From: Nothophaeocryptopus gaeumannii
Taxonomy: Eukaryota > Ascomycota > Dothideomycetes > Mycosphaerellales > Mycosphaerellaceae
DNA: 64,000 bases
Assembly: GCA_031771865.1 (NCBI GenBank)
Contig: JASISA010000042.1
Location: 1,853,501-1,917,500, forward strand
Direction of reading: 5' to 3'
Positions 54,688 through 64,000 of this stretch are shown here, in pieces; positions within the stretch are counted from its first letter, which is position 1; each line of letters opens with the position of its first letter. A program made the translations under genes and the position numbers. The notes under the pieces are model-generated. The model was not told the DNA's origin, searched no databases, and saw nothing but the letters and a program-made list of their open reading frames with translations.

Positions 54688-55565
54688 GTCGTTTTCGTCT
54701 TCTCGAAAGGGCCTAGGGAGCTCTTGAACATAAACCTTTTCTTCTGTGTTTAGCTTTTTTCCTTTTCGGCATTTGAATGTTAGAGAGCATCGCATAGCAT
54801 AGCGTAACGGAAGCATATAATGACCGGGGAAATCATTGACTAAATTTTCTCTCCCCTTGTTTTCGACTATTGCAACCTTTCTTCCTTTCTTCAAAACCTC
54901 TCTCTTTTTGTATTAAGATAACTAATCCTTATATCTTATCGGGCCTAAGACAATCTAGGTAGGTAGGTAGGTAAGATTAAGCTACTACAATTAGACGGCA
55001 GTACCGTGAAGGCGTTGTCTTAAGGTATATTGTGAAAGAGTAATCTCTCAAAGTATATACTACTTTATTTTCTTTGCTTGAAGACGCCGCCAACATATGC
55101 GTGTAGGCAAGCCCAGACAGCAGCTTCCGTAACTGTATACCGTTGAGCCAAGGAGCCAGTGACCACGGATTGTTGTAGAGAAGCCAAGTGCTATGCCGAA
55201 CGAAGATGGTGTTCCTCTACTCTCTACCCTGTCTTCATCTATCTGGCAAAAACTTTGAACCTCACCCACCCACCCACTGACTTCCTCACCTCTTCCCTCT
55301 CCCACCCGACCGCGCGTCTTCTAAGGAATATGAACCATTACAAATCGTAGTCGCCGCCAAACGGAATTATTGGGATATGACTTCTGAAGCGCTTGGTTGA
55401 CTTTCTGCGTCCCCCTATTAGTCGAGAACACCAGCCTTCGTCTCACCCAGTCCCGTCAATTCTGGCATTTGTAACCGTATCTCCCTCTCCCGCATCCACC
55501 CAAAACACCTGGGCTAACACCTCCCAGCCTACCTCCCCGACGTCGATTCATCCCAGCCGACCGAT
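54688..55565. other. Intergenic with a (TAGG)n microsatellite
   Basis: About 0.88 kb. A TAGG tetranucleotide run sits at 54956-54974. The following AT-rich stretch is non-coding. No gene supported. Confidence 0.5.
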
Positions 55566-55985
55566 CTAAAGTCCGGCTCCTGCATGTTTGGCCTCTACGT
55601 CCCCAATCCACCTCGTCCCCAAAGACCCCTCCACAATGACACTCAATTCATGGCACGGCATCCATTCTCCTCTCTTCTCTCCTTCTGCCCGTCTAATCAC
55701 CGGCCCCATCTTGCTGCCGTATTGATCAAGTACTACCCCTTCATCAGCAAACACCTTCCAATCTCCACCTTCCACCTCCCTCTCCTTCATTAGGGCCATC
55801 GCATCGACTTACCCGCAGGTGTCGCAAAGTTGGTGTATACAGTTCAATATATCTGTATCCGTCGGATCTCCAGTGCCCTCGCAGAAACCTTCACATCGTC
55901 CCAAATTCGCATTGCCTACTGGAGAGCAAATGGCGAGGACGTAGGGGAGGATAGTGAGGAGGAGGGTTAGGAGGGGGAAGTTCAT
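55566..55985 (-). CDS. Small cysteine-containing secreted protein
   Basis: Not a family I recognise. ATG 55985 opens MNFPLLTLLLTILPYVLAIC, a clear signal peptide. Exon 1 (55985-55813) continues GRCEGFCEGTGDPTDTDIL and NCIHQLCDTCG. A 97-nt intron (55812-55714, GTAAGT...CGGCAG) leads to exon 2 (55713-55566), KMGPVIRRAEGEKRGEWMPC to KHAGAGL, giving 106 residues with seven Cys. The acceptor was chosen because it is the only nearby AG that keeps the downstream coding frame. A read-through model would stop at TAA just after CDTCG. Size, leader and Cys content fit a candidate effector. Confidence 0.5.
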
Positions 55986-56101
55986 GTTTCGTAGGTTTCA
56001 GTGAGGTTTGAGGGAACGGCATGGGGGTTTAGTGCATATTTGAGGTTGAGGTGGTGGAAGTGAGGTGTGTTCCTGCTCATTTCTTTAGTTCCATAGATGT
56101 T

Positions 56102-56377
56102 TCAAGAGTTCCAGAATTTAGAGTTCGGCGCATTCAATCCACGGCAAGCGGCCACACAGTGGAGCACTGAGGCCAACATGGCTTTCAAGTTCTTCTTGAT
56201 GGAGTCATGGCCGGCGCCGTTGATATAAGGGCGGGAGATGAGGACGGTATAGGTTCCGAAGGATGAGCCGTATTTAAGGGTGCAGGTTGCTGTGTTGGAG
56301 GCGGGCGCTGGGGCGGCCAAGGCAGATGTGCCGACGAGGAGGAGGAGGAGGAGAGTTGTTAGGTGGGTTAGTTGCAC
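56102..56377 (-). CDS. Small secreted protein frame with GTG in place of the start codon
   Basis: The frame begins at GTG 56377 and reads QLTHLTTLLLLLLVGTSALA, a good signal peptide, then AAPAPASNTATCTLKYGSSF and SIKKNLKAMLASVLHCVAAC, ending NAPNSKFWNS (91 residues, three Cys). No ATG precedes the leader in frame before a stop. Either ATG mutated to GTG (context TCAAAAGTGC) or a short 5' exon was missed. It is unrelated in sequence to the secreted gene 0.1 kb away. Confidence 0.4.
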   Translation of the reverse strand: MQLTHLTTLLLLLLVGTSALAAPAPASNTATCTLKYGSSFGTYTVLISRPYINGAGHDSIKKNLKAMLASVLHCVAACRGLNAPNSKFWNS

Positions 56378-56768
56378 TTTTGAGAAAATGTATTGTAGTA
56401 GTTTGGATTGTGTATTGATTAATGTAATTAATGGTTTTGAATATAGTTTTTTGATTTAGTTTGAAATGTGTATATGTCCGGCCGGAATATTTGGTATGTA
56501 CAAGGTGGTGCTCGAGTGATGAAGAAGCGAAAGGTAACAATGGCGGCCTCGCTCAAATAATGCAATAAAGAAGAACACAGAATCCATAAGAGAGCCTCGA
56601 TGGGTCCCATTATGAGAGATCAGTCTTGATGATCGCTGAAAGAAACAAAGGAGAGGAGATTTTTAAAAGATCAGTCGCTGTGGCTTGTTGTTAGACTCGT
56701 GTCAATATCTCAATCCGGTTGGACCGTACTTGCCACTTCAATCTGCCGTGATTTCGTGTGATATCTCA

Positions 56769-57290
56769 TTACTCTGCTGCGGCCGCCTTTTCCTTCTCTG
56801 CATCAGCAGGGGCATCCTCCTTCGCGGCTTCAGCAGGGGCATCTTCCTTCGCCTTCTTCACCTCCTCTTCCATCTTTTTCATCTTCTCCTCAAGCCTCTT
56901 CCTCTTGGTCTCGGACCTTTCCAGCTTCTTCTTCTGCTTCTCCCCTCCTTTCTCACCGCCTTCCATCTTATGCCTGAAATAGTAGGGTAGGAGCGAAAGT
57001 GTATGGAGACTCGCTTTGATACCATTCTCCAGCTCTGTACACGAGCCCTTCAGGTGCGTTTTAGCAGCCGCGTACTCGTTGCCTGCGCGGGTGGCATTTC
57101 GCTTGACGCGGTACTTGTGTTCAGCTTGTTGTGCTCGTTGATAGGCTTTCGAGCTCGTCTCTCGTTCTGCGATCAAGGCGAGTTCTGTTGCTGAGGGTGC
57201 GTGAGGAACTGACGCGGCTGAAGGGGGTTTGCCGGCTGCCTCAGCGTCGGGTTTTGCGGCCTCTTCTTTCTTCTTGCTGAGAAGGCCCAT
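56769..57290 (-). CDS. Charged coiled-coil protein with N-terminal MGLLSKKK
   Basis: The ATG at 57290 gives MGLLSKKKEEAAKPDAE. Gly2 followed by a basic stretch could be N-myristoylated, which would place the protein at membranes. Residues 45-95 are helical (RETSSKAYQRAQQAEHKYRV). The segment at 120-150 is a strong Lys/Glu coiled coil (KKLERSETKRKRLEEKMKKM). The C-terminus repeats KEDAPAEAA and KEDAPADAE. 173 residues, no known domain. Single exon and intact. Confidence 0.6.
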   Translation of the reverse strand: MGLLSKKKEEAAKPDAEAAGKPPSAASVPHAPSATELALIAERETSSKAYQRAQQAEHKYRVKRNATRAGNEYAAAKTHLKGSCTELENGIKASLHTLSLLPYYFRHKMEGGEKGGEKQKKKLERSETKRKRLEEKMKKMEEEVKKAKEDAPAEAAKEDAPADAEKEKAAAAE

Positions 57291-58229
57291 GATGTGTATA
57301 TGATACAAATGTGCTTGTTTTAAAGTGTAAAGGGAGTGTGGTACGAATGTGCGATATTACGCGTTCGAAGGTAAGAAGAGTGTACCTGCCGTGGGTATTT
57401 ATGAACCACTTGATGGAAAGTGCGGGAAAACAGGAGATCGGGCTCTCGTTGCCAGAGCGCGGTCTTACCGTCCAGTCATTTGCGGTGTTGTTGGTTGCTA
57501 GGCATCTTTTCTTCACGAAAAGTTGGCCTGTACAGGGATGGAGCCAGTGTATTTAGACCACCTCACGCGACCGAAGGATATTTGCCGGCAATCGCGACGA
57601 GTTCCTGTACACTAAACGGTGTATAGCGACCTTCAAACACCTCAGGCGACTGCTTTTACTCGATTTTCATGACTTTTCCGTGCTCTTCTCCTCGCTGAGT
57701 GCATATTTCTTTCGACCTAAGGTAGGAATCGTTGTCTGCTCAACGCGAGCCAGTGCAGCCGAGGGTCGCCATGGCGCTCGGCGGAGGGCGAGTGCGAGTC
57801 CTCTTGAAAGACCCTGTTCGGGGGGAAGGAGTCGCTCCGTGGATATCTTTCTTTCGGTGGAGGTGCGTGAGAAGAGAATATCGAGATGCGCGATCGCGAA
57901 GTCGTTCGCTCTGGACGTGCCAAGACGCGCTAGGCCGGGTACAGAACCTGTGTGGAGGAGTCCAGTGCCTCAGTGGTCTCCATAGAACTCGAAGGGTGAA
58001 GACATATTCGGTCCGATAAGTCTTGTGAAGATCTTCCTAGTAATACACATATCGTATCTTAATAGCACAGTGGTATCTCAAGTTTCGAAGCGCCCAGCGC
58101 TCAACCATTCCATCATCACTCATAACTCCCATTCAAAGGAAGATTCGGCATCATCAGTAGCAATCGCTCAACCGCTCACAAGAAACGCCATCAATAAAAC
58201 CTCTAAATCAAGGTCAAAAGTGAACCGCA
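57291..58229. other. Intergenic, no supported gene
   Basis: About 0.94 kb. Plus-strand frames around 57680-58019 overlap equally long minus-strand frames and show no domain. Confidence 0.4.
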
Positions 58230-59933
58230 TCATGCAGTCAACGGAACAGCCGGTAAACTCGACGGCCGAGTCTCATCCCTCGCCGCCTGCTTGATCATAA
58301 GCGCAAACCCACTCGCACTCAAGGCATACCTCTTGTGCCCTTTCTTCGCCTGGTCCAGAGCCGTCTTTCTCTTCGCAAGATCCATTAGACTCTTGCGCTT
58401 GCCCAGTCGCTTACCATCCAGTGTCGGCGAGATGACAGTCGAATCTGGACGATCAGTCGCTTCTTGAGATATCCCAAGCGCATCGAATGCCGCAGCTGGG
58501 TACTCCTCATCAATGATGCGGGTGAAGTGCTCATCCAGAGAAGCGAGGTCCGTAGCGTCTTGGTTTTTGACACAGCCTGACTCCACGGAGGACCGCATAC
58601 TGTCTTGGCTAGCGACGCTGAAATGCGGGAGAAGGCTAACGGTCATACGCTTGCAGTCGGCTGAGGACATGTGGGTGGAGGCCATGGTGCTCATGCGCTG
58701 GGCGAGCATGGATGCTACCGTGGCGCGATGAGTCCGGAGTTGGCATTGTTCCCAGGCCCAGATATGTTTCTGCATTAGATTATGGTCGTTGGTGAGAGAT
58801 GATTTGAAGTATGTGGGCGGATGGTGGCCGGCGCATGAGTTATTGTGTCGGAATGTGAAGCCACAGTGTTGGTTCAGATCCGCGGATTGTAGGTGGCGTT
58901 CGAGATCCTTTTCATTGGCGAAGAAAATGCGGCACTCGTCGCATTTGTGGCTCTTCTCCGAGAAATCGAGGGAGTGTTCGCCAATGTGCTGGGCGAGTGC
59001 CTCGCCATGAGAATCAAAGAGGTCCCCGCAAAGATCACAGGCGACCTGTTGAGACTCCGATGACATTGGCCTGCGCAGGAGCTGGGTCACGAAGGTCCTT
59101 GTCTTTTCCACCATCTCATCATCTTGAGCTGCTCCATTTGATTCGTAGGCCGAATCACACCGGTCATCGCCGTTCCGGCTTGCCTTCCAGTTGTGGTCGC
59201 CTTCGTAGATCCAGTATTGTTGTGAGGCTGATTTCCGCGCAGGGTTTGTGTAAGCCGGGTCGATTTCTGGAATCCATGAAACTTGCACCATCCCGTCGCA
59301 TCCTCCCAGCCCGCTCGCTAAGTGCTTAGGAAGCTCATCAGCTCTGAGCATCCCACCACATTCCGGACATGCCTCCATGTTGCTGTTGTGCCTTGTCGCA
59401 ACATGTCGGCCAAGTTTCTCCTTGGTCGTGAAGACTTTGTCGCAAGTCAGACATGGGAAGTTGGAGGCCCCAGCGCAGAGGGTAATGTGTTGCCGAAGCT
59501 TGAGTCCAGTAGAGTATGTCTTGCCACAAGAACAACAAAATCGTCCAGCTGGGTCTTTGCCAAGATCGCAATGTAAATGTCGTTGCTCGAATGGGTCCAC
59601 CTTCTCCTCGGAAGGCGTGTACGCAGGAGACTCACGTTTCGCCGATTCGCCGGATAATAGTTGTGCTGCGATGCGATGAAACTCCGCTGGGTCAATCGAG
59701 GCATCTGTGGTAGAGAAATGAAATCCGGGCAGCAGCACAGGGTCAGTCTCCATCTCTGCCTGCTCCTCCAGCTTTGGCGTGGTAGGCATCAGTCCGTCCT
59801 GACTGCACATGCTCTGGTCCGATGATGTGCAAAAGCTGAGGCGAGGTGTTGACGGGGCTATCGTTGAGGATTTACCCAAAGGCCAGTCCAAATCTTCCAT
59901 CAAAATCGCATATCGCTTCGGAGAACTCGTCAT
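58230..59933 (-). CDS. C2H2 zinc-finger protein
   Basis: A probable nuclear DNA-binding protein of 567 residues, single exon, with ATG at 59933. Residues 120-215 hold several fingers: CCSCGKTYSTGLKLRQHITL, CLTCDKVFTTKEKLGRHVAT and a partial ACPECGGMLRADELPKHLAS. A second group at 300-360 reads CDLCGDLFDSHGEALAQHIG and CDECRIFFANEKDLERHLQS. The spacing is C-x2-C-x12-H-x3-5-H/C. The C-terminus has the basic stretch GKRLGKRKSLMDLAKRKTAL, a possible nuclear signal. The N-terminal 100 residues are Ser/Thr/Pro-rich and may activate. Target genes are unknown. Confidence 0.8.
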   Translation of the reverse strand: MTSSPKRYAILMEDLDWPLGKSSTIAPSTPRLSFCTSSDQSMCSQDGLMPTTPKLEEQAEMETDPVLLPGFHFSTTDASIDPAEFHRIAAQLLSGESAKRESPAYTPSEEKVDPFEQRHLHCDLGKDPAGRFCCSCGKTYSTGLKLRQHITLCAGASNFPCLTCDKVFTTKEKLGRHVATRHNSNMEACPECGGMLRADELPKHLASGLGGCDGMVQVSWIPEIDPAYTNPARKSASQQYWIYEGDHNWKASRNGDDRCDSAYESNGAAQDDEMVEKTRTFVTQLLRRPMSSESQQVACDLCGDLFDSHGEALAQHIGEHSLDFSEKSHKCDECRIFFANEKDLERHLQSADLNQHCGFTFRHNNSCAGHHPPTYFKSSLTNDHNLMQKHIWAWEQCQLRTHRATVASMLAQRMSTMASTHMSSADCKRMTVSLLPHFSVASQDSMRSSVESGCVKNQDATDLASLDEHFTRIIDEEYPAAAFDALGISQEATDRPDSTVISPTLDGKRLGKRKSLMDLAKRKTALDQAKKGHKRYALSASGFALMIKQAARDETRPSSLPAVPLTA

Positions 59934-62690
59934 GTTGTCGGTTGTAACGTCGCAAGGAACGACTGAACATCGATGTACGTCAGGGACAGCGAGCTACTGA
60001 TGATAACGACTATCGTCAGTTGTTCGCTGGCACCGAAGCAAGGGATGCCCTCAGCAGCAACACTGTTATCAAGATACTTCGGTGTCCGACTGAGAGGAGG
60101 TAAGCGTCCAAATGAGAGGGGTGTGCAGGGCATGTGAAAAAGAAGGTTTCCTATATTCTTACCGCCATTCCTTCTATCTACCACACCATGCGCAGGTACG
60201 AAAGCATGTCATCAGAGAGTTCATCCCTCACGGTAGACTAGGATGACCCCGTGCCATGGTAACAGTCAACGGCGGGCACACGCCGCGCAAATCTGGAGCA
60301 TCGCTGGTTCTTTCGCAAGCGGATGAGACATGATGACAGAGGGAGGTGCTGGAGAAGGATTAGAGCGGACGTTTGAGTGCGATTGGCGTCGGTCAGCCTC
60401 CCTGGGAGGGCGCACTGGCCCCATCTATTGGACGCAAACAGAATGCGCCTCTTCTCCACCTCGACCTCGTGACAGCCTCCCGCCGCGGACAGCAGGGCGG
60501 AGGCCGCCAAGAAGGCCCGGCATCTAGATCAAGTTTTCGGATTCCGTGTCTTGGGCGCACCACGGGTCTCTTGAAAACTCTTGAAAGAATTGCCTCTTCG
60601 GCTACAACAGTCCGGACCTCTGCAGAATAATGCACTGCAGAATGCACAGGGTGCCGTCTTCCTATCTTCTTCCGCGAGTGCTCGGACTTAGATACCGAAG
60701 AGTACGCATCCAGACAACTAGCTTGAAGCTGGAAGACTCGAATCCAAACCCGCAAGCTTCGAGACATCGTATAGAACTCATCCAGTAGACTTCCCATACT
60801 GACGTTCGTTGGAGGTCGCGCGGAGCAAAATACACGTGGGCTTCGTCAGCGCTGTCAGCAAATGGTTGCGACGATGAGATCGTGGGCAGCTGAGGAGGGC
60901 TCTTGGCAAGCCGGACCAGGAACCAGCCCTACCTTCTCACACACCACTTCCTACTCTCATCCTCCCTCGGCCTCCTTACAGGACGAGGCTAACACCACCG
61001 CGTGTGCGCAAGCTCACTCTTATCGGAGCGCACATACGCGTACCTGCATACACAATCATTAGTCGTATCGCGCAAAGATATCAGTGCATTTTTCCTCCCT
61101 CGGACTGCTCATTTCATACTGGACCTCGCAGACATCTAGCTCAGCCAGGCACACCCAAGACCGGTAGCGAGAAGGCAACCAAATCTTTGTTCGGCTACCA
61201 ACTGTCACCATCTGCGGGGCCGTCGTCGTTACAGTACCGGCTCGGTGGTGGCTGTGCAGGGCGACCCGCCGTAGCCACAGAAACATTGGCACAGCTGATA
61301 AACTTTCGCCTCGGATCTCGACCGAAGCGAAGAGGCGACGTAGCACTGTTCGCCTGCAGCTGAGCGGAACACTCCAGACTCGCTAGAGCTGTCGAGAAAC
61401 TTGCAGCTAAGACAGTCTTGCAAGCAAAGCTCTTCTGAGGCTTTCGAGAGGAGAGGTTCGAAGAGGCTCATCTGCTTTCTGCACTGCTTGCATGATGTGT
61501 GCATACTGCATGCGCAAGCGGTCGATCTCTTGTCTGATCGCATTTGCCGCGGAACGTGATTCCTGATCCCGAATCGACAATTTATCTGGGTGGCGGTGAA
61601 CTATTTGCGTACACAAGATCGAAAGATGCGCCATTGATTCGCTTGAGAGACGGCGTCATGCACCACGTTATGCGCTAAAACTGTACCAGTGATGCCTTAC
61701 ATCTCTACTGCACGACCAGTTCGCATGCTGCAGATGTCAGATGCATTCACTGTTACACCACTCACAATCAGCATGCGAGTTCTCATCATTACCAGGTAGA
61801 AGCATTTCTATCCCTGCGGTCTCCGTTGGCCATCGTCCCCTTCAGACAGCCACACTTCCACATCGGTGGCTCTCCTGGCCGGAAGGGCGGATCTGGCGAG
61901 CCGGCATGGTACGCTTCGGTTCAGATTTCTCGGCGCCTGCAGTTGATCGAACACTGCACACGCTATTGGAGTAGACTCCCTATCTAATCCTTCACATCAC
62001 CGGGTACTGTGAGATGAAGGACTTGCCATGCATATATACCTTGCGAGACCAGAATGAGCGCCATGCCGATCGGCCGTATGCACTCCTTGACCGTACGGCA
62101 TGTACCGACTTCAATCCATGGAACGCAGATGTCGTCTTATAACGACTTTCGCGAAGCGTTAAACGTCCTGCGGCCCTGTTCACTGATGTTGTCTCGATGA
62201 GGACAATCCTCCTGTGTTTCAAAATATGCAACTTCCCTGACCACTGCGCCTCCTTCTGGAGTTGCCCGGCCTGCGTGGCCTGCAAGATCATTCCGGGGAG
62301 ACGATAAACGAATGCGAAAAAGACCAATGTCGGCCGACAGTCACACAGATGATACTCAATCTCTGATTCTATCTGTACCAAGACACTGCTACATCTCGTA
62401 AACGTACGCTGCTATCTGAGAGGTCCCAATGCCCGGTCGGAGCCACTCGAAAAAGCGGCTAAGGCTGGCGACACTACTACCAAAGAACAACAACTCTTTC
62501 TTGAACTCGTTGCTTGGTCTTCATCCTCATCAAGTGCCATGTGAGCTACTAGGTAATCGCAGCCTCGAAAACTCAACTGATCAATCCACCCGGTTCTTGT
62601 CTCGACCTCCATTTCCCATTCCTCAACTCCGACAAAAAGCACACCTTAAGATCCCACTCTCCTCCATGGAACCGCTCGCCTTTGCCATAG
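59934..62690. other. Gene-poor stretch
   Basis: About 2.75 kb. Only short overlapping frames are present, the longest being a 134-codon minus frame at 60393-60797 with no recognisable content. No repeats, RNA genes or transposon ends were noticed. Confidence 0.45.
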
Positions 62691-63028
62691 TTGACAATGT
62701 CGCTTAGCATCGCTCTAATGTTTGCAGGGTTACTGGTCAGGACGAGCCGTCCGGATATGCCGCTGTTCAGTTCGGCCGTCATTGGCTCTTATTTGGTGCA
62801 TGAGGAAGGCGCATCGTTAGAGCACAACCTCTCCCGAGTCGCGGATGTGATGCAAGAGGCGAAAACTCGATCTCTTCGCAGTTGGAGCTGGCGACCACAC
62901 ATCGATAGATGAAATTGATGCCTTCAACCAGGAGTCAGCTAGTGAAACTTCCAATGCTCATGCGCTTTTCCTGATGCTGGACTCGCCAAACGGCCAAGAC
63001 GACTTGACTTCCGCGCTCTCGTACCAAA

Positions 63029-63646
63029 TTGTCCGAGCTTGCTCGTTACTTGCTATTTCCGGAGATAGAGGTAGAGCGTGAGAATTATGAAGATTGCGAT
63101 GAATGTCCTGAATGGATCCAGCTGGGTTACGGAACTGAGCAGCATCTTGAAGTAATGTTGCAGCTGATGTTCAATGTAGGTGCTTTGCTTGAGGCCATAT
63201 TGAACAAGATGATTTTTCCCTTTGTGTTAGATCGAAAGAGTAGTTGCACCATCATATGCTAGTCATCTCTCCGCATATTCGTTTATCCCGCATATCTTTG
63301 CCCGTCCGAAGTTTACACAGACTATCCCGGGTCTCCAGCTGCGATTTCTCCCGTTGGAGTAGAAACACGCCTGAACGATACGCTGGACCGCAGCTTTTCC
63401 CTGGTTGGAATGCGATAGAATATACTTCTTAGTCTGGACTCGATACTCAAGAAGCTTGATGTGCGAATTTTGATTTCGGGATTCTACCAGAGCTTATGTT
63501 GTATGAGTGGTGGGTATCTTACCGGCGATAAAGCAATAGTGGAGGAGCTGAGATATGGCAGTCGGTGCTATATCTTGGGTACCTCTCCTCTCCCGATGCA
63601 CATGGCGAAGGTTGCTGCGTTTCTACAGAAAATAGAAGCTTCATAG
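63029..63646 (+). pseudogene. Possible relic of an alpha-oxoamine synthase-like PLP enzyme
   Basis: Two blocks in different frames lie in the order expected for this family (serine palmitoyltransferase, AONS). The first, CPEWIQLGYGTEQHLEVMLQ near 63110, recalls the family's G-F-Y-G-T...H-L-x-L-E segment. The second, ILISGFYQSLCCMSGGYLTG then DKAIVEELRYGSRCYILGTS near 63465-63590, recalls the strand, the PLP-lysine site and the GG turn. In this reading the lysine position is Gln (YQS). Stops separate the blocks, and the reading ends at TAG 63644-63646. The resemblance is short and from memory, so the call is tentative. Confidence 0.3.
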
Positions 63647-64000
63647 AAGATGGATGGAGCTTCATCCGAGATATAGTCAATACGATGGCATTCACGCATC
63701 AAAGAGTTTTACTTGATATTTGCTCCTAACTTCTCTACCAATGCGACATGCAACGACGACCACAGACCATGGACTACAATATAAATACCTTGACGATATG
63801 AACGAATTTACTCCGTCCAGTGTTCACACACACACTCTCTCTCCCCCTCTTTTCCCCCTCTCTCTTATCGAGCGATGGATCAGGCTACCCACTCGCAGAC
63901 ATCCACCTTGCGCACAACCATTCCGATTCGGAGTCGAATGCATTCCTGAATAACGAGGTTGGTCTTGCCAGCCCGGCCACTCCCAAGAGACCGGCGGCGG
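63647..64000. other. Window end, possible 5' part of a gene
   Basis: The last 150 bases contain an open plus-strand frame (SDGSGYPLADIHLAHNHSDS, continuing to the window edge) that could be coding and run past 64000. No ATG was fixed. Confidence 0.25.

Noticed and set aside
54956..54974. (TAGG)n run as a telomere-like or CRISPR-like repeat
   Set aside because: It is a short tetranucleotide microsatellite, not the fungal TTAGGG repeat, and has no spacers.
1..64000. tRNA genes, from B-box-like GGTTCGA/GATTCGA strings
   Set aside because: Single matches were seen (for example near 13742 and 36175), but none had an A box at the right distance or a cloverleaf by eye.

Overview
The window comes from a filamentous ascomycete, most likely a Dothideomycete near Mycosphaerellaceae. 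The signs are short GT-AG introns (about 47-100 nt) with CTAAC/CTGAC-like branch sites, wide gene spacing on both strands with no operons, and typical fungal families: DHA1 and TNA1-type MFS transporters, GH76, GH43, a class-3 lipase, an Ecp2-like (Hce2) secreted protein, F-box proteins, and PAM17 of the mitochondrial import motor. No rRNA or tRNA gene, CRISPR array or complete transposon was recognised. Gene models were built by eye by splicing ORFs at consensus sites. Layout. 0.5-7.6 kb: a protoglobin gene with one apparent frameshift, a heavily broken TNA1/Vht1-type MFS pseudogene, an intact DHA1 MFS gene, a broken mitochondrial tricarboxylate carrier and the C-terminal half of a PrpF-type isomerase. 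The last three resemble the exporter/carrier/aconitate-isomerase core of itaconate-type clusters. 8-15 kb: formyl-THF deformylase, a disordered protein, a Frag1/DRAM/Sfk1 membrane protein, a sulfotransferase-like protein and a frameshifted methyltransferase. 15.8-28.6 kb: several small RING-finger genes, some broken, among an alcohol dehydrogenase, a Baeyer-Villiger-type monooxygenase, a GH76 enzyme, a dead MFS gene and PAM17. 30-38 kb: a repetitive secreted protein, an F-box gene with a decayed partner, a repeat-rich disordered protein and an Ecp2-like secreted protein with a long low-complexity insert. 39.6-45 kb: gene fragments, another RING gene, and a divergent pair of 3-dehydroshikimate dehydratase and DAHP synthase. 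45.6-60 kb: GH43, a conserved four-helix-type membrane protein, a secreted lipase, an S/T-rich wall-type protein, two small secreted proteins, a coiled-coil protein and a C2H2 zinc-finger protein. The last 4 kb is almost empty except for a faint PLP-enzyme relic. Themes. Housekeeping genes (deformylase, PAM17, DAHP synthase) are intact and sit among accessory genes at all stages of decay. Some single-base breaks lie in short homopolymers and could be assembly errors. The MFS, carrier and PrpF relics have several independent lesions each and are real pseudogenes. Secreted hydrolases and candidate effectors fit a plant-associated fungus.
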